Assembly (NCBI GenBank): GCA_032871835.1
Contig: CM065295.1
Span: 64,291,687-64,355,686 of the forward strand
Reading direction: 5' to 3'
Source: Dipteronia dyeriana
Lineage: Eukaryota; Streptophyta; Magnoliopsida; Sapindales; Sapindaceae
Length of the DNA: 64,000 nt
Shown: in pieces, positions 10,975-22,705 of the stretch
Position numbering within the stretch: position 1 is the stretch's first letter
How the letters are laid out: every line of letters begins with the position of its first letter
Notes under the pieces: generated by a model
What the model was told of the DNA's origin: nothing
Databases searched by the model: none
What the model saw: the letters and a program-made list of their open reading frames with translations, nothing else
Made by a program: the position numbers and the translations under genes

Positions 10975-13194
10975 TCCAAAGTGAAACCTTCTGGTGGTTG
11001 TTGTCCCTAAGAAGCAACCGAGGTGGTGAGTATGAAGCATCATGTGGTGAATTATGTGCACAACATGGAATCATACATTAAACCACTGTACCGTATCAAC
11101 AAAACAAAGTTTCTGAACAGAAAGATCATTCCTTGAAAGAAATGATAAATGCAATGCTGATAAGTTCTGGATTGTCTCAGAACATGTGGGGTGAAGCTAT
11201 ATTACCTTTTAAATAAGGTACCCCGTAAGAAAATAGACAATAATTCATATGAGTTGTGGAAAGGAAAAAAGTATTCCTATAAATTCTTAAGAATGTGGGG
11301 GATGTCTTGCCAAAGTGGTCGTACCTATACCTAAGAGGGTGAAAATAGGTCCGAAAACCGTTGATTGCATTTTCATTAGATATGCACATAACGGTAGTGC
11401 TTATCGATTTTTGGTGTATAAGCCTGACATCCCAGATATACACAAAAACACGATAATGGAATCTAGAAATGCATCGTTCTTTGAAGATGTATTTCAATGT
11501 AAATCCAATGATGAAACAAGTTGGTCAAAACGAACACATGTTGAAAGTTGTGAGGACCAAGAACAAGAAGTTGAGGATGAACCTAGACGTAGCAAAAGAG
11601 CTGGGATAAAAAAATCTTTTGGTCCAGATTTTTTCTGACCTTTTTGCTAGAAGGTGAACCTCGAACCTTTAAAGAAGCGGTAAGCTCGTCAGAAGGACTC
11701 TTGTGGAAAAAGGCCATAAAGAGTAAAATTGATTCAATTCTCCATAATCATACTTGGGAATTAGTGGACCTTCCTCCGGGATATAAACCACTAGGGTCCA
11801 AATGGATTTTCAAGAGGAAAATGAAAGCGGATGGATCAATTGATAAGTATAAGGCCAGACTTGTAATTAAAAGCTACAATCAACGAGAATGCCTAGATTA
11901 CTTTGATACGTATTCTCCTGTAACGAGAAAACCTCCATTATGATGATACTTGCAATCGCAGCTTTGTGAAATCTTGAAGTACATCAAATGGATGTAGAAA
12001 CAACTTTCTTATATGGAGAACTAGATGAAGAGATCTATATGGAACAACCTGAGGGTTTTCCGCTCCTAGGTAAGGAAAGAAAGTCTGTAAGTTGGTGAAG
12101 TCTTTATATGATCTAAAGCAAACACCAAAGCAATGGCATGAAAAATTTGACAATGTTATGATGTCAAATGGTTTTAAGATCAACGAATGTGACAAATGTT
12201 TTAGGTCAAAGACACTGAAAATGAATATGTCAATTTGTGTCTATATGTTGATGACATGCTAATTGTTGGTAGTGATAAAAAAATGATCAAATCTACCAAG
12301 GAGATGTTGAAATCAAGATTTGATAAGAAAGATATGGGACTAACTGATGTAATGTTGGGAATGGAAATCTCAAGGACATCGAACGGACTCATTCTAAGTC
12401 AGTCACACTATGTTGACATGATTCTTAAAAAATTCAACAAAAATGATTCTAGAATATCCAGAACACTAGTAGATACAAATCTACACCTATCCAAGAATAA
12501 AGGTGAGAGCGTCTCTCAACTAGAATATTCTAGAGTGATAGGAAGTCTGATGTACTTAACAAGTAGTACTAGACCAGACATAGCTAATGCTGTCAGCAAA
12601 CTAACTAGACATATGAGTAATCCATGAACTAATCACTGGAAATGAATAGTAAGAGTATTGAAGTACTTGTGATTCACTCGTAATTATGGGCTGCGTTATG
12701 ACAGATATCCTGCAGTCCTAGAAGGATACATTGATGGGAACTGGATATCTGATGTAAAAGATTCAAAATCCACTAGTGGGTATGTATTCACACTAGGACG
12801 TGTGGTTGTACCTTGGAAATCCTCCAAACAGAAATGTATAGCCAGATCCATAATGGAATCTGAGTTTATCTCTCTAGATAAATGTGGTGAGGAGTCTGAA
12901 TGACTACGCCAATTCTTAGAGGATATTCTTAGATGGCCAAAGCTTGTGCCAGCGATTTGCATCCACTGTGATAGTCAATCGGTAATAGGAAGAGCGCAGA
13001 GCAACATGTATAATGGGAAGTCCAAACATATACGTCGAAGACATAATACCATTAGACATCTAATCTCAACTGGGGTTATCACTATTGACTATGTAAGGTC
13101 AAAAGATAACATTGCGGATCCGCTAACTAAAGTGTTAAACAGAGAACTAGTTGAGACATCATTGAGAGGAATGAGACTAAAGCCCATTAAATAA
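10975..13194 (+). pseudogene. Copia A pol remains: integrase, reverse transcriptase, RNase H
   Basis: Integrase starts in mid-core (RSNRGGEYEASCGELCAQHG) and continues through LISSGLSQNMWGEAI and KIGPKTVDCIFIRYAHNGSA. Reverse transcriptase begins EPRTFKEAVSSSEGLLWKKA, runs through KWIFKRKMKADGSIDKYKAR and VHQMDVKTTFLYGELDEEI in shifted frames, and has the YVDDMLIVG active site at about 12241. RNase H ends IHCDSQSVIGRAQS and TIDYVRSKDNIADPLTKVLN. Frameshifts near 11940 and 12100-12235 and stops near 12627 and 12902 inactivate it. Catalytic YVDD is intact. Confidence 0.85.
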
Positions 13195-13786
13195 AAAGTC
13201 GATACAATGGACACCCAACCTAGTTGACTGGAGATCCCAAGATCTAGGTTCAATGGGATAACCAAGTTGTAAGACTCAGTTGGATCACTGTGGGGGTTAC
13301 CCTTAAGTCCATTTCTATGATGAAACAGTGATGCCCGTAGGAAAAGATTAAACTATGTTTTTAATGATTCTTATGCGTCGAAATTCCTAGCTATGGAAAT
13401 CCGAGCAGAGTAATGCGGGTTACTCTTAATTAAGAATTCACCTATGTGAGAGAGAAGTGGGGCCGCTTCTAAAAGAGAATAGCGAAGGGCTATATTCTCC
13501 AGAGACTCTCACAGAACCAGGCGCATGTTCATGGCCAAAACGAACATAAAAATGAGAACCAAATCAGGTCAGGAAGATACCTGTGTAAGGTGTGTGATCC
13601 TCTACACAAAAAGGCAGAACAGTTCAAGGATATCACATCTACTGATCAGCCAGTAAAGAAAGCACACCTCTATAGGGGAAGGTTCAAAGGGTAACACCTA
13701 CCTATCCTATGCAGGTATCGACCGTTTGAACTTACCAAAAGGTCATCTCTCGTGTCTCCTAGGTCAATTTCATTCATGTGGGGGAT

Positions 13787-14838
13787 TGTTGGAAAATTTA
13801 TGACAAACTACCGGTTTGAGAGGGTTATTTGAGTATGATCGATTTCATGAAAATTAAAGATCAATGTATATTCGAATTCTCCTTCGTGAGAGCTTCGAAG
13901 TGGTATACTCAAACTCACAAATCGATTAATTGGTGAATGAGAAATTGAGTCTCAAAGTGAGCCCATTATGTAGGGAAAATATACATCCAACATTGGTTGG
14001 GTAAAATACTTATATGTGGTATATAAGTAGTTGTGTGATAGTAGCTTATCAACATGTGTAAGGGCACGTCCTGCGTACACGAATGCTGTTCCGGTTGGAC
14101 TATGAGAGTACAACAGATTTTTTGCTACTATGTTGAATTTAATTTTTCCTAAATCAGTTTGTTGATAAGGAAAGAATTAAATATTTTCCCTAAGTTAAAC
14201 GTTTTAAATAAATGATAAGGAAAAAATGGAAATTTCCATTTTGATTAAGGAAATTAATTGAATTAAGAAAATAGTTGATTTCCGTTTTGGATTCTAATAC
14301 TTACTTGATCACTAAGTAATCAGAATCAATGATCAATTTTGGATTCTGATACTTACTTTATCACTAAGTGATCAGAATCAATGATCAATCAGGAATAAAT
14401 CTTTTAGAAAATTATTATTTAATTAAATTTCCTTTATCATTTAAAACGTAGTAATTAAGCAATTTCCAAAATTGATCTCTTTGACTTTGGTTACATAAAA
14501 ATAAAATAAAAAACCCTAGTCTACACTTCTAGAATTGAAATCATTCTTGCACTCACGAAATCAGAAGTTTTTTTTTCTTCTCTCCTTCTCATTTTTCTTC
14601 TTCAGTGCATGGTAAGTTCGAACCTAATTTGAGTTTGCTGAGAGTGGTTGTGTTTCGCACTTCCACTGTTGAATCGTTGTATCCTGGGAGACAATCGCTA
14701 TACACATACGGTGTTATATACTGCGAAATTGTCTTAAGGACACCGTGTGAAACACGAGCCTCGATTCCTTAACGTTTTGTTTCTGTTTGTTATGTTTTGC
14801 AGATTCGAACCTGATTGTTTTTGCATATTAAAACAACA
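13787..14838 (+). repeat. 3' LTR of Copia A
   Basis: Near-identical to the 5' LTR, with scattered substitutions and short indels. The same internal tandem duplication is present at about 14290-14386, so it predates insertion. Confidence 0.9.
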
Positions 14839-14942
14839 AAAACTTATTGAAGGAATCTAGTTCGATGAAGGAAATGTGAATTTAACAAATGCAATGTAGG
14901 CTGAAGATCAGTGGATAAGGATGTTTTAAGGGGGGATGAATA

Positions 14943-15272
14943 TTAAGTGCAAGTCAAAATAAATAAAAGATAAAATTAGTTTATAGATTTTTAGGATTAG
15001 TTTTGATAATTTTTAGATTCAGTAAGATAGGAATAGTTTTTTATAATCGTTAGATTAAATAAACATTAGATTGGAGTTACCAATCTATTTAAATGTTGTT
15101 ATTTATTTCATATTGATCATTTGTTTAAATAATGAATTGCAATAATTAAATAATATGATTAGAGTTTATTCCTAAAATTAAGTGTTAGTTTATTATAATA
15201 TTTTGGAGATTTTGATTTCTTTTAAAATAAATCAGTACCATTTATTCTTTCATCCAATTGTGCGCGGAACAA
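14943..15272 (+). repeat. LTR C of the tandem short element
   Basis: Matches LTRs A and B. It is preceded by the tail of internal region 2 (14839-14942, 'aggaatctagttcgatgaag'), which restarts directly after the Copia 3' LTR. Confidence 0.65.
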
Positions 15273-15273
15273 A

Positions 15274-16076
15274 CAATGCCCAGTTTGGGATTGCTTCCTA
15301 TACTGTTTTTAGAGCTAAAAGTGCTTCTGAAGTTGGTATGGGGTGTTTGATAAAATTTATGGAAAGTGTTTTTGGTCTCTTTTGGCTTCCCCCACAACAG
15401 AAATTTGGAAACTACAAATTGATACTTTTAGAAATCAGCTTACTAGGAAGCAGAAATAAAAACACACTCAATCCTCTTATTAATGATTTTTTTTTCTAAA
15501 CTTACTATTTTATCCCTTGCCTTTTATGAAATTTAGCACATAACAAAACATGCACTTAGCATTTATCATTTTATTTACAATTTAATATAACATATACTTT
15601 GTTATTTAGTTGTTGTCTATTTCAATTGTGTAATCTTATGAATCCTTGAATCATATTATACTAGTTTTCTTGATATATTCATAATATATGTGGCAATAGA
15701 TAAAAAAAAAATTAAAGTAAAATTATATATTTTTTAACAAAATTTATTTATTTATTTTATAATAAGTTTATAGTCACACAAAAAATAAAATAAATTATTT
15801 ATTGTATAACATGTTTATGGTTATATAAAAATAAAATAAATTATTTATTTTCAAATCATCTTAAATATTCATTTTTTTCCTTTCTAGTAATTTTGTACGG
15901 TCACAATATTTTTTTACCAAACACATTGAAATTGTTTTTGGTTCTCATAGCACTTTTAAAAATCAGTTTATCAAACATTCAACTGATTCTTCTCACAGCA
16001 AATGTAAAAGTAATTTTTTCACAATAAAATCAAAAGTAATTTTTCTACAGTAGAGCGATACTAAACTGGATCTAAG
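15274..16076. mobile_element. hAT-like non-autonomous DNA element, copy 2
   Basis: It starts CCCAGTTTGGGATTGCTTCC and ends AGCGATACTAAACTGGATCT, whose reverse complement (AGATCCAGTTTAGTATCGCT) matches the start of copy 1. The internal text matches 3484-4123. It carries no transposase. Confidence 0.5.
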
Positions 16077-17974
16077 TGTGGTGTTTTTCATCGTATTAAA
16101 CATCAAGCCTACAACACTATACAGTGACTGCACCACTCTATACGTGGCAACGAATCTACTTTTTCATATCTTTGCTTAAAAGTATATAATATATATTTTA
16201 ACTTGATCCATCTAGAAGCTTTAGGAGTTCAATAATATTCTCTATTAATTAAAACAGGAGATAAACATGAAAAATATTTTCCATGTGCCAATCCATACCC
16301 ATTTATTGATCTCAACAAATTATCAGAAGACATGGGATGTTTCTTATAAGTCTCTCCACTAAAATTTCTCATACTAGCCATCGATTAAACAATTTCATTT
16401 GACTAATGGAAGAATGAGCAACAGGTAATTATTTCTCGTAAAATATGTGTTTGATATAACTTTTACAATGATTAAAATAATTTTTTTTAAATTAAAAACT
16501 ATTTTTAGAGATTTTTTTAGTTGTTTGACAACACTCAAAACAGTTTTTTTAATATATGAATTGTTTCGATTATTCTTTATAAAAGTTAAAGGTTTTTTTT
16601 TAAAAAAATTAATACATATGAATTGTCTCAACTATTCTTTATAAATTTAAATATTTCATCATACAATTCATTCATTAAATATATTGTCATTATCCATTTT
16701 ATAATTTATATAATTAAAATATATTTTTTTAATACATTATTAACATACATTTTTTTTTTATAATTTACATAATTAGAAGTCTTTTTTATTGTTAAAAGTT
16801 ATAGTCATTAGAAACTCTAATATAAAAAAATCTACACTAAAAAATTTATTTTAAAAATCATACCAAAAATACTATAACCTAATTTGAAGGGAAGAAGACC
16901 CGTATTTCTTTTTCACACTATCAAATCATGCATTTCTTACTTCGATCATCCAAGTACTTTTAAAGATCTTATTCAACTCTCTCAATATCTTTTTTTATAC
17001 TCTAATTTATTCCCATGAATAGTAATTGTGTCACACATCAATACCTATATATAGCCATTTCCTCAATTAAAAAATGTGTTTAACCAATTAAACAATGCCC
17101 AAACATTCTAAATTTGCTAGTTACATACTGCCCAAAGGACACGTGTTGGCTAAAAGACACATTGAAATCACCCCCATATCGCATATTTAAATACTCCATT
17201 ACCTTAATTGGCATCCCAGTCCCCAGAACCTTCTTAAACCTAATAAAATAAACATAATTGGGAATACACAATTTCTAAAGCATGAAAACAATATTGTTTA
17301 AGCTAACAGATGTTACAAAACCATTGAAGCCAAAGCCGCTTTCGAGGGGACATCAACAACCCACTACCTTTTTCGGCTAAATCAAAGATTATTATGCTTA
17401 AACTCATCATCCCATATTATATAATATACTAATATAGTGTTAATGCATACTTAAATAATACATATTAAGAATTGAAAAATTAAATAAAAAAATTATATTT
17501 ATATTTTCAATATTTAGATAAATCACATAAATCATATTGTGACGTTTCGGGAAAAAAAAAGTTAACCTTAAGGATTATTTTTTTAAAATCTTTTTAGCAG
17601 AATACCCTTTGGACGAATGTTAAGAGCACGTCTAGTAAGAATAATGGAGTATGAATTGTGTTACGGAATTCCTTTTATAGGAGCCTTTGTGGGAATATTG
17701 GTGCTGACAACATACCGTACAATTATAAAGATTTGGAAGATCCCACTTGTTAAATTCTAATTGGCTAAACAATATATTGAGGTGGTGAGCACCATGAAGT
17801 AACACTTGTGTTAAATCTAGAGGTGGGGTGATCATTTTCATAGTGAGGAATTCAATCAAAACTTCGATTCAAAGATCTTATGCAAGTGGTGTCTGGTGAT
17901 GAGACCATTATAGTTTATTTTAATATGGGAGATCTAGTTATAAGGACATTGAAGTGACTGGTACTTTAGGAGCA
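16077..17974. other. AT-rich intergenic DNA upstream of the MYB gene
   Basis: No supported gene. Poly-T/poly-A tracts dominate 16440-16860. The stretch presumably contains the MYB regulatory region, but I cannot mark individual elements beyond the TATA box. Confidence 0.4.
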
Positions 17975-17982
17975 TATAAAAG
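17975..17982 (+). promoter_or_regulatory. Candidate TATA box of the MYB gene
   Basis: TATAAAAG lies 92 bases before the ATG at 18067. That spacing allows a 5' UTR of about 60 bases with no upstream ATG in the MYB frame. Confidence 0.5.
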
Positions 17983-18066
17983 GGAAGGTTGTGTTGATGA
18001 GTTTTATGTCATAAAAATCTGAGACAACAGTAATACTGGCAGTTGAAAAAAGAAAAGAAAAAAAGA

Positions 18067-19227
18067 ATGATGGGAATGACGAGTTGGGAAGTGAGAGCAG
18101 CAGAACAAGGATGGAGGAAGGGTCCTTGGACTCCTGAAGAAGACAAGTTGCTGAATGAGTATGTCAACTTGCATGGAGAAGGAAGATGGAGTTCAGTGGC
18201 CAAGTCTGCAGGTAATTAACATATATCATACTAAATCATCTCTCTCTTTTTAACGCTGGGCTGTTGGTGATCGAAATTGGTAAGTGCACCGGGACTTCCC
18301 AACCTTAATTAGCACCCTCATCATGATCTCTTGATTGACAAGATTATTTTACGTGTATTAATTATGCGAGTGGTTTTTTGAATGTTGTTTGTGTTTGGGA
18401 ATAGGTTTGAATCGGAGTGGGAAGAGCTGCAGGCTGAGATGGGTGAATTATCTGAGACCTGGTCTTAAGAAAGGCCAAATAACACCTCAGGAGGAAGGCA
18501 TCATTATTGAACTCCATGCTTTATGGGGTAACAAGTAATGCATCTCTCTCTTATCTCTCACTCACACACTTTATAAAAGTATCATAATTAAAACTTATTG
18601 TTTTGTTTATATTTGTTGTTTATGCCAAAATTTTGCCTGTATATGCACTAGGTCGCCACAGACTAGTCTTGACTTCAGCCTCCTAACAACATTTGTTATA
18701 TACGCAGGTGGTCAACCATAGCTAGATACTTACCTGGGAGAACAGACAATGAGATAAAGAACTACTGGAGAACTCATTTCAAGAAGAGAGAAAAATCCTC
18801 TCACAAGCAAGAAAAGCGCAAGGCTCAACTTCTAAAACAGAAGCAGCAACAAGAGAACATGAGTAGGGTCTCTTCTCATGCAGACACAGACAAATTACTG
18901 AAAGTGACTGATCAGGAAAATCATGAAAACCAGCAGAATACAGTTACAATGCACCCTAGTGCTAGTACAGTAGAGGATCACTACTCGCCTGTTATGCATC
19001 ATCATGATAATAATACTATTGCATCTAATTGGTCATCCGATCAGTACTGTGTGGTCGATGAAGGGTTGTGGGGTGGCCTCTGGAATCTTGATGATCATGA
19101 TCCACGAAATGATCATGTGGATGCAAATCATATCAACAAGATCATAACCATGCAAAATCAGGCAACAGGTTTTACTTTTGGAGGGGATTCCAATAACTTC
19201 TACAATACCGGAGGATACATTTTCTAA
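18067..19227 (+). CDS. R2R3-MYB transcription factor
   Basis: Three exons: 18067-18211, 18405-18534 and 18708-19227, all with GT-AG introns, giving 264 aa. Residues about 16-65 form R2 with Trp21, Trp41 and Trp61. Residues about 70-115 form R3 with Ile74 in place of the first Trp, then Trp93 and Trp112. The phrases [18 protein letters not shown] and [19 protein letters not shown] are diagnostic. Intron positions (codons 49 and 92) are the standard ones for plant R2R3 genes. The pattern DLx2Rx3Lx6Lx3R for bHLH partners is not evident. A basic, Gln-rich stretch follows, and the C-terminus holds an acidic segment ([14 protein letters not shown]) that may activate transcription. The DNA-binding domain looks closest to the AtMYB27/MYB48/MYB59 type; this placement comes from recall, not an alignment. 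It should act in the nucleus as a sequence-specific DNA-binding protein. The gene appears intact, and ATG 18067 is followed by a second in-frame ATG at 18070. Confidence 0.93.
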
Positions 19228-20723
19228 GAAGGCACACACATATATATAAACATGTGATGTTGTTCATGACGAATTAATTGATGGTTCCTGAAACATGTAA
19301 CACTATTGGTTGTATGCGCAGTAATAATAAATTTAAATTCATGTCATATTTTGTTAATTTTGGAATGTCCTATTTTTTCTTCACAAATCAATTATACTAC
19401 CATGTGCATTAATTATTAGTTAATTTAAATTTTGTCCTTAAATTTACATTAATACATCTGTATTTGAAGTTTAACGGTATTCGTATGTGATTTGTTTAAT
19501 TATTTTAACAAGTTAGGAGAAAGAAGACGTGCTTCAATTAGCTGTAATTGGGTTACGTGGTTGTATTAACAGCTCAATCGTCTATTGATTCTAGTCGGCA
19601 TATCCTTCCATTCACTTAATACGGAGTCTAATGTGGGAGTGAGAAGTTAGACTGTGTTTGTTTTTTTATTTTTATCTGAAATCTAAATATATAGGAAATA
19701 TCAAAAATTAGAATTTGGATAACATATTTGTTTTTTTTTTTATGATTTCTGAAAATTAACATCTGGAAAACTAATAAAAGGATATGCATACCCTTTAACG
19801 ATTATTAATTTGATATATTTATATTTAATATAAAGTTAATGAAATTATTATTAAAAAGTAATGAGGAAATAAGAAAATACATATTAGAGTAATAAAAAAA
19901 TAAAAGTTGATGATTGCATATTTGATGGTTTTTTTATTTAAAAAAACAGATGATTGCATCAAATTAATAATAAAAAACTAATGGACGGGATATCGTCTTG
20001 TCTCCATATGTTTGAAGGAGCATAATAAACAGAAAAGAGGAAACCAATGGCCTCCTCCAACTTTAAATAGGAGAGGAGGCCATCGGCCTGATATGTCACT
20101 GTTGATGGTGATTTTTGGATTATGAAAAAGAAAACCATGCGTTTAACAATATTAATGCGAATAATAACAATGTTGTAAAACGAGAAAGTAACACTTGAGC
20201 ATACAAAACACGGAATTTTATGGGAAAAAATCTAAAATGGAGAAAATCACGGTTGCCAGAGACAAAAAGAATAAAGTTTCACTATGTAAAGACGAATTGC
20301 ATACTCAAACTCTCTTACACTTTTGTTATATGTGTTTTCACTATGTAAAGATGAAACTTACTCAATCTCTCTTACACTCTTAAGGTTATATGTGTTTTCA
20401 CGTGCGTACATGATGGCATTAATGGTCTATTTATATATGTATAAAACTCTAATTCTTGACGTACACATAAGGAAAGCTAACAAGTTTTAGTAGGACTCTG
20501 ATTTGTTGGAGTCGTTTTTATCTTCTTTCTTGTTTCATATATTCTGCACATTTAATGAATTAGATTCTCCTTTGAATTAGGACTTCAATATCTTTAAGGA
20601 AGTTTGTTTTCTTTTTGAAGTATACTTTATGGTTCATTGTTTGAGTAAAATTCTTTCTCTTCGTATTTGAGTCGTGGTTAACTTGGAGTTAATATCTTCC
20701 GCACATCACTAGCCTACCGGTTA

Positions 20724-20760
20724 AGAAGACCCGGTCGGGTTAGACAACCGGGTCTTCTTG
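20724..20760. repeat. Perfect inverted repeat / hairpin
   Basis: AAGAAGACCCGGT is followed after a short loop by ACCGGGTCTTCTT, a 13-bp perfect stem. It sits in GC-richer DNA of probable transposon origin. Confidence 0.6.
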
Positions 20761-22459
20761 ACCCCCAACTGGTTATCTAACCCGACCTGTACTTCTTACC
20801 CCGATTGGTTACTCAACCCGACCAGTGTCTCTTTTATCCAATTAGTTTGTTTAACCTAACTAGGTTTCTTTATCCGATTGATTAATTGATCCCGATCAAG
20901 TTATTTATACCCAATCGATCTGATGAACCCGATCGGATCTTGCTGGAGACAAAGGTTGACTCTTGATCAACAACGATTGGTTTTGTCTGATTGACTTCTA
21001 GTGTCATGGCATACTCGATTATCGCTTCATCTAGTAACGATGTTGACCTGTCAGTTCACCAAATTTTACAAATATCAATGACCCATTAAATATTTGAGCG
21101 AGCATTCTGTTTGGTCTTGAAACAAGATTCGTGAGATATATTTAATTATATCTTTAAATTTTGTCTTCTAGCTCATTAATATTGGTCTTGTATTAACAAC
21201 TAGGCATTCAATTTTAGCCATAACATTCGACTGTTCAACTGAATTGATGTGTTGATGGGACTTACGGTGGCTGATTATACTTTTTGATTAACACTTGTCA
21301 AGTTGTTAGTGAGCGTGTGAGTGATGGATTTTGGAAAATGTGCACCAACCCCCACTCATACATGTGTCATTTTCAAATGTAGGATGACATCAGTGCCACC
21401 TATAAAATTTGAAACTCTTCGTCTTCCTTATATTTCAAGCCTCTCATGCAATTCTTCTCTTAAGAACCAAACCCTGATACTTAAACTTTTGTTTTTTTTT
21501 TTAGTTTCGAATTTTCTTCGAAATTTTTAGTCTTCTTTTGTTGTCGAATCTCATATTTCTTTCAAGATCAATGTTTCTTCTTCGCTTCATCTCGAAATAT
21601 CAGGTTAGTTCTAATAGAACCTGACATTTGCCATTATTTTGTTGAATTATTGTGCCAGCCTATCGAGGCCGGTGATAAGGAAACTGCTAATAGAATCGAA
21701 TCTATACTGATAAGTAACCTTTAAGTTTTCATTTCTCAATCCCAGCATGTAGCTCTTAATGTTGATTACACCGTTGGACAACCCGAGTTTCATTTTTCTT
21801 CAGCTAATCCCACTGTTTCCCATGTCAAACCATGACCAGAAATGACGAGATCAACCCACACCGGTCAGGACAGCAAACCAACTACCAGAGATTCTTCCTC
21901 AATCGATTTGAAGATCACATCGCAAAACCGTGTAGCTAGAAGACGTTAATTATAAGCACCGGGTACATTTTTTGAGATTTTCTACCACTCAACCTTCTGC
22001 ATATAATACTAAGGTTAATGCGGTCACCGATCGAGAAATCCTTGAGTATACCAACATGTTTGACTTGTAGGAACCCAGATTTACGTTGAGCAACAGAAAC
22101 AGGGTCTAAATTTTTTTATGCAACTTATTAACCATACACAATATACAAGAATATAAAATGAATATTAGATCATACCCTTGAAGATCTACTCCTATGTTTC
22201 TTTAAGCTTTATTCCGATTATAAACCACCAAGTCTTCCTCGCTATGTCCCGTGATCTGGCAATTGTGGGCGCGTTACGATCTTCAAAGAACTAAGGAGAA
22301 TGCAGAGGCTTGAAGAAAACTCATTTTCTTCTTGCTATGTTTGGCCACCACAATGAAAAAAAAAACTTGCTTTGGCCGAAAATTACCGAGACCTTATAGG
22401 GTTTTTGTTTACTCAGGGTATTTGGTTCAATGAAACAATAAGTTTGCATCCTAGTTATG

Positions 22460-22462
<3 letters not shown>

Positions 22463-22511
<49 letters not shown>
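22463..22511. repeat. (TA)n microsatellite
   Basis: Uninterrupted TA repeat of about 24 units. Confidence 0.95.
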
Positions 22512-22514
<3 letters not shown>

Positions 22515-22705
22515 ACAAGATACATATCTTTTTTAAATATATCTCCATAAAATAAAAAGATATTAGTATTTAAGTATCATAGGTAAAATAAGAATCTAAC
22601 TCCCAGTTAACCCTAGTTGACTTAAACTTAAATACTAAAGTAAGTAAAGAATAAAATGATCTAATTATTTTAATCTTTGTCTAAGTCATGATTTGAACTT
22701 GCAAC

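Larger units (their letters stand above)
7801..14838 (+). mobile_element. Ty1/Copia retrotransposon A, full-length but decayed
   Basis: Two LTRs of about 1.05 kb (7801-8844 and 13787-14838) begin TGTTGGAAAA and end ACAACA. Between them lie gag, integrase, reverse transcriptase and RNase H remains in Copia order. A purine-rich tract (GTGGGGGAT) precedes the 3' LTR. The element lies in an A-run, with AAAAA on the left and AAAAC on the right. Several stops and frameshifts, plus a gag-integrase deletion, make it non-autonomous. It is nested in internal region 2 of the short LTR array. Confidence 0.9.
4124..15272 (+). mobile_element. Non-autonomous LTR retrotransposon in a tandem LTR-int-LTR-int-LTR array
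   Basis: Three related LTRs (4124-4428, 7006-7338, 14943-15272) share a start like TTAAGTGCAAGTC and an end around CCAATTGTGC. The first two are followed at once by a primer-binding site close to initiator-Met tRNA (TGGTATTGGAGCC at 4430, TGGTATCAAAGCC at 7340). The two internal regions match each other from 'gatgtctttggtaacact' to a gag relic, and again in a tail before the next LTR ('ggatgttttaag'). The first internal region is split by a MULE and the second by a Copia element. The unbroken unit would be about 1.2 kb, so this is a TRIM or short LARD, most likely derived from a Ty3/gypsy parent. Confidence 0.7.
19228..22702. other. Intergenic DNA downstream of MYB, repeat-like in part
   Basis: 19228-20460 is AT-rich with a few short direct repeats (for example a phrase containing TTATATGTGTTTTCA at about 20326 and 20386). 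20700-22300 is richer in GC and has the texture of old retrotransposon DNA (many CCCGAC and GGTCGGG phrases), but I find no domain. No gene is supported. Confidence 0.4.

Noticed and set aside
16395..16644. Lys/Ile/Phe-rich frames on both strands
   Set aside because: They are low-complexity AT-rich DNA with no codon structure.
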